64,000 nt of DNA from Oscillospiraceae bacterium (GCA_015067495.1 SVMI01000003.1:62001-126000); one strand, 5' to 3'; shown: positions 24,455 through 33,786, numbered from the stretch's first letter. A program made the numbers and translations. Notes: generated by a model not told the origin, from the sequence alone.

Positions 24455-24528
24455 TCTGATATACCCCAGTTTTTCCCCGCGGGAGGGGCGGCTTGCCGCT
24501 CCTCCCCATTCGAAAGGAGATACACTTT

Positions 24529-25521
24529 ATGGCAATTACCAATTCCAAGCAGGACGTACACCCGAACGCAAAAGCAAACAAGGGTACCCGGCTTCCTAAT
24601 CGAAACAAAAAAGGCGGCACCAGTTTTTGGGCTCGGGTGTGGGCCCAGCGCGAACTGCTCCTCATGGTCCTTCCCGGCGTGCTTTTCTGGATTATCTTCC
24701 GTTACGGTCCCATTTGGGGCTTGAAGGTCGCATTCCAGAAATACTCTCCTTTCCTCGGAGATGCCAGTCCATGGGTTGGTTTCCAGCACTTCAAGCGCTT
24801 CTTTGGTCAGAAGGATTTCTGGGATCTGGTTGAGAACACCGTTATGTTGGGCGTTCTCAGCTTCGTGGTCACTTTCCCCTGCACGATCATCTTCTCACTG
24901 ATCCTGAACGAGGTTCGCCAGCCGAAGATGAAGAAGGCATACCAGACCATTTCTTATCTGCCCACCTTCTTCTCCATCGTCATCATCTGCTCCCTGTTCC
25001 GTCAGATGCTGTCCCCCACCACCGGTGTCGTCAATGTCATCCTTGGTTGGTTTGGTGTGAAACCCATTGACTTCATGCTGAAGTCTGAGTATTATTACAT
25101 GATCTACATTGGCTCCGGCCTGTGGGCAGGTCTCGGCTCCGGCGCGATCATTTATCTGTCCGCACTGGCAGGTGTTGATACCCAGCTGTACGAAGCAGCG
25201 GAGATCGACGGCTGCAGCCGCTTCAAGAGAATTATCCACATCACGCTGCCGTCCATTCTGCCGACCATCGTTATTATGTTCCTGCTGGCCATCGGCGGCA
25301 TCGTCAGCGTCGGTGTTGACAAGTCCCTGCTCCTGATGGAGCCTTCTACTTACGACGTTTCTGACGTCATTTCTACCTACATTTACCGTGTCGGTGTTGT
25401 TCAGGGTACCAACATGTCCTACTCCGCCGCCATCGGTTTCGTTCAGTCTGTGATTTCCTGCATTTTGGTTGTCACCTTCAACAAGATCTCGTCCGTTGTG
25501 ACTGAGACCAGTCTTTGGTAA
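24529..25521 (+). CDS. ABC transporter permease, LplB/UgpA type
   Basis: This 330-residue inner-membrane protein has six predicted helices after a basic cytosolic N-terminus of about 45 residues. The EAA motif reads EAAEIDGCSRFKRIIHITLPSI near residue 225, the loop that contacts the ATPase. It closely follows the binding-protein gene. The start at 24529 has AAAGGAGA upstream; an earlier in-frame ATG at 24493 has no ribosome site. It should pair with the permease at 25537. Confidence 0.93.
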   Translation: MAITNSKQDVHPNAKANKGTRLPNRNKKGGTSFWARVWAQRELLLMVLPGVLFWIIFRYGPIWGLKVAFQKYSPFLGDASPWVGFQHFKRFFGQKDFWDLVENTVMLGVLSFVVTFPCTIIFSLILNEVRQPKMKKAYQTISYLPTFFSIVIICSLFRQMLSPTTGVVNVILGWFGVKPIDFMLKSEYYYMIYIGSGLWAGLGSGAIIYLSALAGVDTQLYEAAEIDGCSRFKRIIHITLPSILPTIVIMFLLAIGGIVSVGVDKSLLLMEPSTYDVSDVISTYIYRVGVVQGTNMSYSAAIGFVQSVISCILVVTFNKISSVVTETSLW

Positions 25522-25536
25522 GGAGGGTTTCGTATT

Positions 25537-26427
25537 ATGGCTATCAAAAAAAATATGACCCTTCGTAAGAGCAAGAGAAACAGAATCGACGGCATTGACA
25601 TTTTTGCCCATGCCTTTAATCTCATTTGGTCTCTGCTGATCCTGTATCCCGTTCTGAACGTTCTGGCGAGATCCTTCAGCGGTAACTACGCGATCCTTGC
25701 CAACAAGGTCACCATCTTCCCTGTGGATTTCACGCTGCAATCCTATGCGTATGTATTCGAAAACCCCAGAATTATCCGCAGCTTCGGCAATGCGCTGCTC
25801 TACACCGCAGTCGGCGTTACCTGCAACCTGGCTGCTACTGTTCTGATGGCTTACCCTCTGTCCAAGACCAAGCTGATCGGTCGCTCCTTCATCATGAGGG
25901 CAATGATCTTCACCCTGTACTTCAACGGCGGTATGATCCCCACCTACATGCTGGTCTCCAAGCTGGGCATGCTTGACTCCATGTGGTCGCTGATTATTCC
26001 CAACATCATTTACACGAACAACTGCATCATCATGATCAACGGCTTCCGCGCCACCCCCGAAAGCCTCTATGAGGCCGCTTATCTGGACGGCGCAGGCGAT
26101 TTCCAGGTGTTCATTCGGATCGCACTTCCCCTTGCGAAGGCGACCATCGCGTCCCTCGGTCTGTTCTACTTCATGGGTCACTGGAATGACTTCTTCACCC
26201 CCATGCTGTATCTGAATACCTCTGATAAGATGCCTCTGCAGGTCGTTCTGCGTAACATGCTGATCGAAGAAGAGGCAATCGGAAGAGACCCCGGTGCTGT
26301 TTCTCTGACTCCCGAAGGTATCAAGGGTGCGATCATCTTCATCACCATGGTTCCTGTTATGATCATCTATCCCTTCGTTCAGAGATTCTTTGTCGGCGGC
26401 GTTATGATTGGTTCTGTTAAGGGCTAA
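25537..26427 (+). CDS. ABC transporter permease, LplC/UgpE type
   Basis: This 296-residue permease has six membrane helices and the EAA loop LYEAAYLDGAGDFQVFIRIALPLAKATIA near residue 175 (here cited in part). The family signature FNGGMIPTYMLVSKLGM and the C-terminal YPFVQRFFVGGVMIGSVKG are typical of the CUT1 sugar importer subgroup. It starts 15 bases after its partner. No ATPase gene is present, so a shared MsmK-type ATPase encoded elsewhere is implied. Confidence 0.94.
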   Translation: MAIKKNMTLRKSKRNRIDGIDIFAHAFNLIWSLLILYPVLNVLARSFSGNYAILANKVTIFPVDFTLQSYAYVFENPRIIRSFGNALLYTAVGVTCNLAATVLMAYPLSKTKLIGRSFIMRAMIFTLYFNGGMIPTYMLVSKLGMLDSMWSLIIPNIIYTNNCIIMINGFRATPESLYEAAYLDGAGDFQVFIRIALPLAKATIASLGLFYFMGHWNDFFTPMLYLNTSDKMPLQVVLRNMLIEEEAIGRDPGAVSLTPEGIKGAIIFITMVPVMIIYPFVQRFFVGGVMIGSVKG

Positions 26428-26439
26428 GGAGTATACATT

Positions 26440-27435
26440 ATGAAGATTTTCATGGCGCTTCCTATTGGTTTGGTTCGCGATACGTTCTATACCGAGCGCT
26501 CTATCGCCGCTTGTGAAGCGGTCGGCGATGTCATTTGGAATCCCTATGACCGCCAGTTGACGGAAGAAGAGCTGATCGAGCTGGCGCAGGATTGTGATGT
26601 CATCATGACCGGCTGGGGTACTCCGAAAATGAATGCCGCTACCGTCAAGAGGATGCCCAATCTGAAAATGATCGCGCATACCGCCGGTTCTATCGCCTAC
26701 CAGTTTGATCCCGAAATCTATGATTGCGGCATCAAAATCATCGGTGCAAACGATGTTTTTGCCCGCTCTGTGGCGGAAGCAACGTTGGCATATACCTTGT
26801 GCGGTCTGCGTCAGATCGAGCTGATGTCCGATATCATGCGTGCCGGCGGCTGGAAGGATGAAAGCCTGAACAACAAGGGGCTGTTCTACAAGAAGGTCGG
26901 TATCGTCGGCTTCGGCGCCATCGCCCGTCACTTTTTGGAGCTGATCCGTTGGTTTAAGTGCGATGTTCGTATCTACTCCTCTTATCTGTCCGAAGAAGAG
27001 GCGGCAAAGTACGGCGGTCGTCTGGCAACTCTTGAGGAGATCTTCACGGAATGTGATGTCGTAAGCATCCACTCTTCCATGAATCCCAAGAATGCCGGTT
27101 TGGTTTCCCGTGAACTGATGAGCAAGCTGAGACCGGAGTCTCTGCTGATCAATACCGCCCGCGGTCGTGTCATCGACGAGCCTGCGATGTTTGAAATGCT
27201 CATGGAGGGCCGTTTCCGCGCTGTCCTCGATGTTTACGCTGAAGAACCGCCGAAGGCGGACAACCCCATCCGTCAGTGCAAGAATGTTCTGCTGATGCCC
27301 CATGTTGGTGGTCCGACCATCGATATGCGTGAGGTTTGTGTTCTGGAGCTGTGCGAAGACTTTGCCCGTTTCCAGAAGGGCGAACCCATGGTGCTGGAAA
27401 TTCCCAAGGAGCAGGCAATGCGCATGACGCGCTAA
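26440..27435 (+). CDS. D-2-hydroxyacid dehydrogenase family protein
   Basis: This 331-residue NAD-dependent oxidoreductase has the nucleotide loop VGIVGFGAIARHF at residues 153-165. The catalytic triad is R241 (NTARGRVID), E269 (AEEPP) and H288 (MPHVGGPT). The family includes phosphoglycerate, glycerate and hydroxypyruvate dehydrogenases. It follows the permease by 12 bases, so it probably acts on a sugar-derived acid from the imported glycan (inference). Confidence 0.88.
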   Translation: MKIFMALPIGLVRDTFYTERSIAACEAVGDVIWNPYDRQLTEEELIELAQDCDVIMTGWGTPKMNAATVKRMPNLKMIAHTAGSIAYQFDPEIYDCGIKIIGANDVFARSVAEATLAYTLCGLRQIELMSDIMRAGGWKDESLNNKGLFYKKVGIVGFGAIARHFLELIRWFKCDVRIYSSYLSEEEAAKYGGRLATLEEIFTECDVVSIHSSMNPKNAGLVSRELMSKLRPESLLINTARGRVIDEPAMFEMLMEGRFRAVLDVYAEEPPKADNPIRQCKNVLLMPHVGGPTIDMREVCVLELCEDFARFQKGEPMVLEIPKEQAMRMTR

Positions 27436-27451
27436 TTGTTTCTAAACTTTT

Positions 27452-27490
27452 GCCCAGCGGAAAATACTTTTCCGCTGGGCATCGATTTTT
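27452..27490 (+). terminator. Hairpin between the dehydrogenase and YesL genes
   Basis: A perfect 13-bp stem (27452-27464 with 27468-27480) has a TAC loop. Five T residues follow after a five-base gap. It may reduce rather than end read-through into the next genes. Confidence 0.7.
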
Positions 27491-27509
27491 CCTGAAATGA
27501 GGATGTTTC

Positions 27510-28217
27510 ATGAATTTGTTCAATAGTGATTCTCCAATCGTGAGATTTCTTGAAAAGCTGGCAAATGTGATGATCCTGAACTGGCTCACCCTCCTTTGCT
27601 GCATCCCGATCGTGACCATCGGTCCTGCCATCACGGCGGCGTATTGGGTTACACTGAAGATGGTTCGCAACGAAGAGGGCGGCATTATTCAAGAATTCTT
27701 CCATTCCTTCCGTGTCAATCTGAAGCAGGGCATGGTTGTGGGTCTGATCGTTCTTGGCATCGCTGTTTTCTTTGCCTTTGATTTTTATTATATCTACCAG
27801 CTGACCCAAATCGGTGGCTTGTTTGACCGCTTTGTGTTTATCGCGCTGATCTTCTTTGCTGCTGTGTGTATCATGGTGGTCAACTACGTTTGGGCGATCC
27901 TTGCAAAGTTCAACAACACCACCAAACAGCTTTTTAAGACCTCCTTTGCGATTGCGGTGCGCCATATTCTCGCTTCTTTTGTCATGGGTGTTATTTCGGC
28001 AGCTCCGTTTCTGATGCTTTTCTGGTCACCCGCAAGCTTTACCATCGCGGTTGCGTTTTATATCTTCTTTGGCATCCCCGGCATTGCGTATCTGCAAAGC
28101 ATTTTCCTTGTCAGAATTTTCGATATGTATATCCCAAAGAATACAGACGAAGAGAATGACGAAGAGAATGATGAAGAAAATGACGAAGAGGAAGAGCCGG
28201 AAACGCTTCCTGATTAA
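27510..28217 (+). CDS. YesL-family (DUF624) membrane protein
   Basis: This 235-residue protein has about five transmembrane helices and the DUF624 pattern: an N-terminal FLEKLANVMILNWLTLLCCIP, then GPAITAAYWVTLKMVRNEEG. Bacillus YesL is encoded with rhamnogalacturonan genes, and family members typically sit in sugar ABC operons like this one. The C-terminus is odd: three near-identical acidic repeats (DEEN) precede EEEPETLPD. The function is unknown; a role in transporter assembly is often assumed. Confidence 0.85.
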   Translation: MNLFNSDSPIVRFLEKLANVMILNWLTLLCCIPIVTIGPAITAAYWVTLKMVRNEEGGIIQEFFHSFRVNLKQGMVVGLIVLGIAVFFAFDFYYIYQLTQIGGLFDRFVFIALIFFAAVCIMVVNYVWAILAKFNNTTKQLFKTSFAIAVRHILASFVMGVISAAPFLMLFWSPASFTIAVAFYIFFGIPGIAYLQSIFLVRIFDMYIPKNTDEENDEENDEENDEEEEPETLPD

Positions 28218-28239
28218 TGGATGAAAGGATTAGAAAGTC

Positions 28240-29112
28240 ATGAGTGATTTTGTTCTCAGTGCCTTTGCTGATGAGGCCGGTGTTACGCTGGATGAGCAAA
28301 TTGCTGCTCTGCAGCGAAACGGGATCCGATACATGGAGATCCGCTCGGTGGACGGTCTGAATATCTGTAAAACGCCCCTTGAAAAGGTTACAGAATATAA
28401 GAAAAAGCTGGACGCTGCCGGTGTTAAGGTCACGACCATTGGCTCCTGCATCGGCAAGCTGAATCTGGATGACAATTATGAGGAGCATATCGCTATGTTC
28501 CTGCATACGCTGGGCGTTGCCAAGATCCTTGGTGCCACCCGTATCCGTATGTTCTCTGTTTTCCTTCCGCAGGACGGTAATGCCGCCGCTTATCGTGAGA
28601 AAGTGTTCGGCTGGATGAAGGAGATGCTGGACATCGCCGAACCCACCGGCATTGCGCTCTATCATGAGAACGAGAAGGATATTTACGGCGATGTGGAGTG
28701 CCGGGTTCGAGACCTGATGGATACCTTTGGTGACCGCATGAGATTTATCTTTGACCCTGCCAACTTTGTCCAGTGCGGCTGTGATACATGGCAGGTCTAC
28801 AATGCCCTGAAGGATCGACTGTCTTATTTCCATATCAAGGATGCTTCCGCTGCGGATAACACGGTCGTTCCTCCCGGAAGCGGTGATGGCAACATCGGCA
28901 GAATTTTGAGGGATTATGCAAAGGATCATCAGAATGTAATGCTCACCCTCGAGCCGCATTTGATGGACTTTGTGGGGCTGAAGGATCTGGGCGATGATGT
29001 CAGCATCAAGAAGGAAACCCAGTACACCTACAAGGACAATGCTGAGGCATTTGATTTTGCCGCATCGACCTTGAAGGCGCTGCTTGAAAAGGAAGGGCTT
29101 AGCTACCAATAA
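28240..29112 (+). CDS. Sugar phosphate isomerase/epimerase (xylose isomerase-like TIM barrel)
   Basis: This 290-residue AP-endonuclease-2-type barrel has the metal-binding residues expected of the IolE/IolI/DTE group: glutamate in ALYHENEKD, aspartate in FIFDPANFVQ, histidine in SYFHIKDA and glutamate in MLTLEPHL. Such enzymes epimerise or isomerise ketoses or inosose-like compounds. It is the last gene of the plus-strand carbohydrate locus. The substrate is not evident. Confidence 0.88.
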   Translation: MSDFVLSAFADEAGVTLDEQIAALQRNGIRYMEIRSVDGLNICKTPLEKVTEYKKKLDAAGVKVTTIGSCIGKLNLDDNYEEHIAMFLHTLGVAKILGATRIRMFSVFLPQDGNAAAYREKVFGWMKEMLDIAEPTGIALYHENEKDIYGDVECRVRDLMDTFGDRMRFIFDPANFVQCGCDTWQVYNALKDRLSYFHIKDASAADNTVVPPGSGDGNIGRILRDYAKDHQNVMLTLEPHLMDFVGLKDLGDDVSIKKETQYTYKDNAEAFDFAASTLKALLEKEGLSYQ

Positions 29113-29126
29113 GCGCGAATAATACG

Positions 29127-29154
29127 AAAACCGCCCCTTTAAGGGGCGGTTTTT
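29127..29154. terminator. Bidirectional terminator between epimerase and DUF4838 genes
   Basis: A palindromic stem ACCGCCCCTT/AAGGGGCGGT has an A-run before it and TTTTT after it, so it works on both strands. The genes converge on it. Confidence 0.92.
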
Positions 29155-29162
29155 GCTGCAGA

Positions 29163-31058
29163 TCAGAGTGTTTCAAACTGATACCAGTGATCAGGCTCGA
29201 ATTGCGCATCGGGCTTGCAATCGACGGGGATCATAATGCCGAAGCCGGGATCGTTCCAATAAAAGCTGTCGAAATTTTTGCTCATGTAAGTGAGCTCTCC
29301 GGTGACATCGGGACACGGCTCAAGATTGACGAAATCCTTATCCTCGAACAGAACGGTATTTTCCGCTTCCAGCTTGGAATAGCGCAGCACCATTCGCAGA
29401 AGTCGGATATTGTTGCGTGATGCAGGTGTGTCTGCCAGCATCAGTGCTTCTTCGAATTTTGCGTCAATTGGAGTCATGTCGGTATGCTTCATCAGGTGGA
29501 GCGATGCGTTCATGATGCTTTCCTGTCCGTCCATGGCATCTTCCAGAAATTGAATGATTTCTGCGATCTGGTCTTTGCCTTTTCCGAAAATAGGAGTGAA
29601 GGTACGCAGATTGTCCTGCATGGAAAGAGAGGTGTCATAGGCGGTTCTGCCGAAGCAGTAGAAATTGAACAGATTGTTCCAAATGTTAAAACATTCGATT
29701 TGCGTACCAGAGCCCAAAATACCCAGCTCAGCAGTGCGCCGGAAGATGCTTTGCTGCTCGTCGGCTGCAGGCATGTAACGGTTGCGTGCGGGGTAGACAC
29801 CCATATAGTACTCATAGTAGGCGACCGCAGCGCCGGTTTGCTTCCATTGCAGCAGATTATCCTCGTAGAGGGTGTTGTTCAAGCAGCTTCCGTCTCGTTT
29901 GCCGACGGAGCGCAAGCCACCACGATACCATGTTGCTACCTCTACAAGAATGTTCGATGCCAGCTTCAAATTGCGCGGGCAATCCCACATTCTGGAGTAG
30001 ACAAGCATATCGATAAGCACTTCAGGGTGCTGCTGACGGACAAGCTCAGCCACTTCGCTGAGAAAATAGGCATAATTTTCGGTAATCGTGTAAGCGGCAC
30101 AGTCGGGACAGGTGCATTGTGGAGCATGACCGTCCTTCTGCCAGAGGGAAATGCAGTCTACCGCAGGGTTCAGCTCGATCCAATGGCAGATGTTTTTTGC
30201 CATCTGACGGATCAGCTCCTGATTGCGGCTGCAGAAAATCCATGCGCCCCAAATGCCTTCGGATTTGAACCGTTCTCCGTCTTCGGTCAGCCGATAGTAT
30301 TCCGGGTGGGTTTCGTAATAGTGTTCGGGAAAGTATTCATTTCCAAAGGGTGGGATGAACAGATCGGACGCCTCGTGGTGTCCGACGGTAAAACGCAGTC
30401 CGCGTCGTTCCGCCTCCTGCACAAGACCTGTTTTCTTATGTGCCTCATATGTGCTTACCCAAAGCATGATACGGTTATAGCGATTTTTGCAGAGCCAATC
30501 AAAAAAGGGAAGCGTTAGTTGATGAGAGTGGGAAACATCTGCATGAGAATATTGAACGATGGCGGTTCTGTAGGGATTGTCGGCACAGGGCTTGACATAG
30601 GATATGTCTTTCAATTCCAATGCATCGAGCGATGGCACGTACTCGCCGCCTGCATAATCTGAGTTCGTAAAGGCAGCCAAGCTGCATCCGAGAAAACGCT
30701 CCAGCAGCTCATAAACGGCATAGATCGTGCCACGTTCACACTCGTTGGGATCTTTGCTGCTGCCGGCGCAGATCAGCACATCCCCTTCAAAGCTTTGAAT
30801 CAGCATACCCTCGGGTCCGGGAACCAGACGTTCAAATTCTTCGCTCGTGATATAAGAGGCGGTTTGTCGGTTGCGCTCTGGATTGCCTAAAAGGACACGG
30901 TATCCGGTGACAGGGTCGGTATCTCTGACAGCGGCAATGTGGATACCCGCGAAGATCCGGGTGAGGTATTTTGTTAATTCGTCACAGGCGAACTCCTCAC
31001 GCGGGGTCGGATTCTGCGGAAGGACAATCGTCAAAGCGCAGTGTGTAGAAAGTTTCAT
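29163..31058 (-). CDS. DUF4838 domain protein, glycosidase-like
   Basis: This 631-residue protein resembles DUF4838 proteins. The N-terminal 130 residues form a GH67/GH20-type alpha/beta domain (FACDELTKYLTRIFAG, IYAVYELLERFLGC). A large barrel follows, with a Cys cluster after an acidic strand: LWQKDGHAPQCTCPDCAAY near residue 320. Members are found among alpha-glucuronidase-like and hexosaminidase-like enzymes. No signal peptide is visible. AAGGAG precedes the ATG. It is expressed with the SGNH hydrolase 15 bases upstream on the same strand, divergent from hprK. Confidence 0.75.
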   Translation of the reverse strand: MKLSTHCALTIVLPQNPTPREEFACDELTKYLTRIFAGIHIAAVRDTDPVTGYRVLLGNPERNRQTASYITSEEFERLVPGPEGMLIQSFEGDVLICAGSSKDPNECERGTIYAVYELLERFLGCSLAAFTNSDYAGGEYVPSLDALELKDISYVKPCADNPYRTAIVQYSHADVSHSHQLTLPFFDWLCKNRYNRIMLWVSTYEAHKKTGLVQEAERRGLRFTVGHHEASDLFIPPFGNEYFPEHYYETHPEYYRLTEDGERFKSEGIWGAWIFCSRNQELIRQMAKNICHWIELNPAVDCISLWQKDGHAPQCTCPDCAAYTITENYAYFLSEVAELVRQQHPEVLIDMLVYSRMWDCPRNLKLASNILVEVATWYRGGLRSVGKRDGSCLNNTLYEDNLLQWKQTGAAVAYYEYYMGVYPARNRYMPAADEQQSIFRRTAELGILGSGTQIECFNIWNNLFNFYCFGRTAYDTSLSMQDNLRTFTPIFGKGKDQIAEIIQFLEDAMDGQESIMNASLHLMKHTDMTPIDAKFEEALMLADTPASRNNIRLLRMVLRYSKLEAENTVLFEDKDFVNLEPCPDVTGELTYMSKNFDSFYWNDPGFGIMIPVDCKPDAQFEPDHWYQFETL

Positions 31059-31073
31059 AGAAAGACTCCTTAT

Positions 31074-31709
31074 TTACAGCGTTCGAAAGGCTTTGAGCCA
31101 CTCGCGCTTAATCACCTCGTGACCGGCAGCGGTGGGGTGAACACCGTCTCCCGTCCACAGACCGGGGTGGGCAGCATCCAGCTCGTCAAATATGCTCTGC
31201 AGCTCGACAAAGGTCGCGCCGTGCTTCTCGGCGAGCTTGCGGGCGATCACAGCGTTTGCCTTTGTCCCTTCGTCGAATCGGCTCCAACGATCAGGTTCTT
31301 CGGCAACGCAGGTGGCAGAGCCTTTGAGTACGAAGGGCGCAAGGATCATCAGCTTGATACCCGGAAGCGCTTCTTTGATCTCTTCCAGCAGCATATCGTA
31401 GATTTTTTCAAACTTGGCGGGTGCGACACCATTCTGGCGAGCGATCTCATGCCAAACATCATTGATACCAATGAGAATGCTCATATAGTCAGGCTTCAGG
31501 TTGATGATGTCCTGCTTGATGCGCGCATAGACATCCACAATGCGGTTGCCGCTGATACCCCGGTTGATGAAATCATACTGCTCCGGCTTCTCAAAACCCA
31601 ACTCTGCCTTGACAAGAAGAGGGTAGCCAGTGCCCACATTCATGTCATTTTCACGGTCGCGACCGCAATCGGTGATGGAATCGCCCTGAAATAGAATTGT
31701 TTTAGACAT
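31074..31709 (-). CDS. SGNH/GDSL-type hydrolase
   Basis: This 211-residue cytosolic esterase has the four SGNH blocks: GDSIT (residues 9-13, catalytic serine), GISGN (oxyanion glycine), GINDVWHE (asparagine), and DGVHPT near residue 192 (aspartate-histidine). Deacetylation of sugar substrates is a common role for this type. It heads the two-gene minus-strand unit. AAGGAGA precedes the start. Confidence 0.9.
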   Translation of the reverse strand: MSKTILFQGDSITDCGRDRENDMNVGTGYPLLVKAELGFEKPEQYDFINRGISGNRIVDVYARIKQDIINLKPDYMSILIGINDVWHEIARQNGVAPAKFEKIYDMLLEEIKEALPGIKLMILAPFVLKGSATCVAEEPDRWSRFDEGTKANAVIARKLAEKHGATFVELQSIFDELDAAHPGLWTGDGVHPTAAGHEVIKREWLKAFRTL

Positions 31710-31742
31710 GTGGTATCTCTCCTTTGCTGATCATGCGGTTAT

Positions 31743-31771
31743 ATTATACAAATCCGTGGTTCACTTGTCAA
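31743..31771 (-). promoter_or_regulatory. Consensus sigma-A promoter of the SGNH-DUF4838 unit
   Basis: On the minus strand a perfect TTGACA (31771-31766) and TATAAT (31748-31743) are 17 bases apart. Confidence 0.88.
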
Positions 31772-31803
31772 TCAAGAGAAGGATCTCTATGAGCGGAAAA
31801 TGC

Positions 31804-31832
31804 TTGCGTAATAGTACGAAATATATTATACT
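31804..31832 (+). promoter_or_regulatory. Promoter of hprK-rluA
   Basis: TTGCGT (31804-31809) and TATACT (31827-31832) are 17 bases apart, about 30 bases before the start codon. Confidence 0.65.
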
Positions 31833-31861
31833 AGGAATAGAATCAAGAAGAGGGTGATCCT

Positions 31862-32809
31862 ATGGTACATGATTATTGTGTCCCGCTGAAGCAGTTGGTC
31901 GAGGAATTTGGACTGGATGTGGCTTACCGCGCCACAGATTTTGATGCTGTTCGGCTGACGGTTGAGGATGTCGCGCGTCCCGGCTTGCAGCTGGCAGGCT
32001 ACTTTGACCACTTTGAGCCTATGCGCCTGCAAGTCATGGGCAACGCTGAAATCAGTTACATTGAGAAAATGACAGAGCCGGAGAGACTGTCTGCCTATGA
32101 CCGTCTGTTTTCTTATAAATTCCCGGCGCTTCTTTTGGCTCGTGGCTTTGAGCCGGGTAAGGATTGTCTGCGGATGGCTAAAAAGCACAACGTAACGATC
32201 CTGCGTTCCAAGGAAGCGACCAGTACAGTCGTTTCTGCGATCATCAACTATCTGCGTACGGAGCTTGCGCCCCGCATCACGCGTCACGGCGTATTGGTGG
32301 AGGTTTACGGTGAAGGTCTGCTCCTGATCGGTGACAGCGGTATTGGCAAAAGTGAGGCAGCAGTCGAGCTGCTGAAGCGCGGTCACCGACTGATTGCCGA
32401 TGACGCCGTTGAGATTCGTAAGATCTCCGGCAATACACTGATCGGATCTGCCCCCAACCATATCCGAAATTATATCGAGCTACGTGGTATTGGCATTATC
32501 AATGTGGCGAAGCTCTTCGGCATGGGTGCTGTTAAGGCGGAAAATGAGATCAATCTGGTCGTAAACATTGTTCCGTGGAACAATCAGGCGGTCTATGACC
32601 GGCTGGGTCTGGAGGAGCATCATATGGAGATCCTTGGTGTGGATATCCCGATGAATACTATTCCCATCACACCCGGTCGAAATCTGGCAGTGATCCTCGA
32701 GGTTGCTGCAATGAACAATCGTCAGCGCAAGATGGGCTATAATGCTGCTATTGAGTTTACGGAACAGATCAACAGCTATTTTGCAACCCAGGCAGGAAAT
32801 CAGGAATGA
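31862..32809 (+). CDS. hprK: HPr kinase/phosphorylase
   Basis: HprK phosphorylates Ser46 of HPr when glycolytic intermediates are high and removes the phosphate when they are low, driving CcpA-type catabolite repression. The 315-residue length is typical. The P-loop GDSGIGKSEAAVELLKRGH lies near residue 155, and the family signature ELRGIGIINVAKLFGMGAV near residue 203. The gene lies 150 bases from the carbohydrate locus and overlaps the next gene by four bases. Confidence 0.97.
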   Translation: MVHDYCVPLKQLVEEFGLDVAYRATDFDAVRLTVEDVARPGLQLAGYFDHFEPMRLQVMGNAEISYIEKMTEPERLSAYDRLFSYKFPALLLARGFEPGKDCLRMAKKHNVTILRSKEATSTVVSAIINYLRTELAPRITRHGVLVEVYGEGLLLIGDSGIGKSEAAVELLKRGHRLIADDAVEIRKISGNTLIGSAPNHIRNYIELRGIGIINVAKLFGMGAVKAENEINLVVNIVPWNNQAVYDRLGLEEHHMEILGVDIPMNTIPITPGRNLAVILEVAAMNNRQRKMGYNAAIEFTEQINSYFATQAGNQE

Positions 32810-33786
32810 AAGAATTAACCATTGCCCCCAATGATGCAGGACAGCGTCTGGATCGGTTTCTTGCCAAGGCTGTTCCGCTGCTGCCGGCATCGCTGGCGCA
32901 GAAATACATTCGCCTGAAGCGGATCAAGTGCAACGGTGCCCGTGTTCAGCGGGATACCCGCCTGCAGGCAGGGGATGTTCTGCAGCTTTATATCAATGAT
33001 GAGTTCTTTGATAAGCCCCGGGAGGACAATGCCTTCCTGACCGTCAGCACACCGAAGCTCTCCATCGTCTACGAGGATGAACATATCCTGCTGGTGGACA
33101 AGCGACCCGGCATTGCGGTACATCCCCATGACGGCGCAGAGTATGGGCGCACGCTGATCGACCACATTCAGGCGTATCTTTACCAAAAGCGGGAGTGGCG
33201 TCCACGGGAGGAAAATTCCTTCGCACCGGCGCTGTGCAACCGTATTGACCGCAACACCGGCGGCATCGTCATTGCAGCAAAGACCGCAGAAGCGCTGCGT
33301 ATCATGAATCAAAAGATCAAAGACCGGGAGATGGAAAAGCTGTATCTTGCGGTGGTGGAGGGGACACCCAAGCCACAGAAGGGGAGCTTGCATGGCTATC
33401 TTTTCAAGGATGCGAAGCAGAATCGCGTGTTCGTCACGGATACGCCCCAGTCCGGCGCGAAAAGCTGCCAGACCAATTACCGCGTTCTTGCATCAAGAAA
33501 CGGACTGTCGCTGGTGGAATGTGAGCTGATCACGGGACGCACGCACCAGATCCGCGCCCAGTTTGCCCATGCGGGTCATCCGCTGCTGGGCGATGGCAAG
33601 TATGGCAAGCTGGACAAGCGTTTTGACCGCAATTATCAGGCACTCTATTCATATTGCCTGACCTTCCGTTTTTCCACGGATGCCGGCGCACTGGAATACC
33701 TTAACGGCAAGCGTTTTTCTGTCCGTCAGGTGGATTTTGTTGAAGAGTATTTCCCAGATCAAAAGATCTTCATTGGCGACCGCTAA
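32806..33786 (+). CDS. RluA-family pseudouridine synthase with S4 domain
   Basis: This 326-residue enzyme isomerises uridines in rRNA or tRNA. Residues 10-65 form an S4 RNA-binding domain (QRLDRFLAKAV... RLQAGDVLQLYI). The catalytic aspartate lies in CNRIDRNTGGIVI, a variant of the usual HRLDxxTSG. The ECELITGRTHQIRAQFAHAGHPLLGD block is complete. It could be the RluD-type or the RluC-type paralogue. It begins ATGA-coupled to hprK. Confidence 0.93.
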   Translation: MKELTIAPNDAGQRLDRFLAKAVPLLPASLAQKYIRLKRIKCNGARVQRDTRLQAGDVLQLYINDEFFDKPREDNAFLTVSTPKLSIVYEDEHILLVDKRPGIAVHPHDGAEYGRTLIDHIQAYLYQKREWRPREENSFAPALCNRIDRNTGGIVIAAKTAEALRIMNQKIKDREMEKLYLAVVEGTPKPQKGSLHGYLFKDAKQNRVFVTDTPQSGAKSCQTNYRVLASRNGLSLVECELITGRTHQIRAQFAHAGHPLLGDGKYGKLDKRFDRNYQALYSYCLTFRFSTDAGALEYLNGKRFSVRQVDFVEEYFPDQKIFIGDR

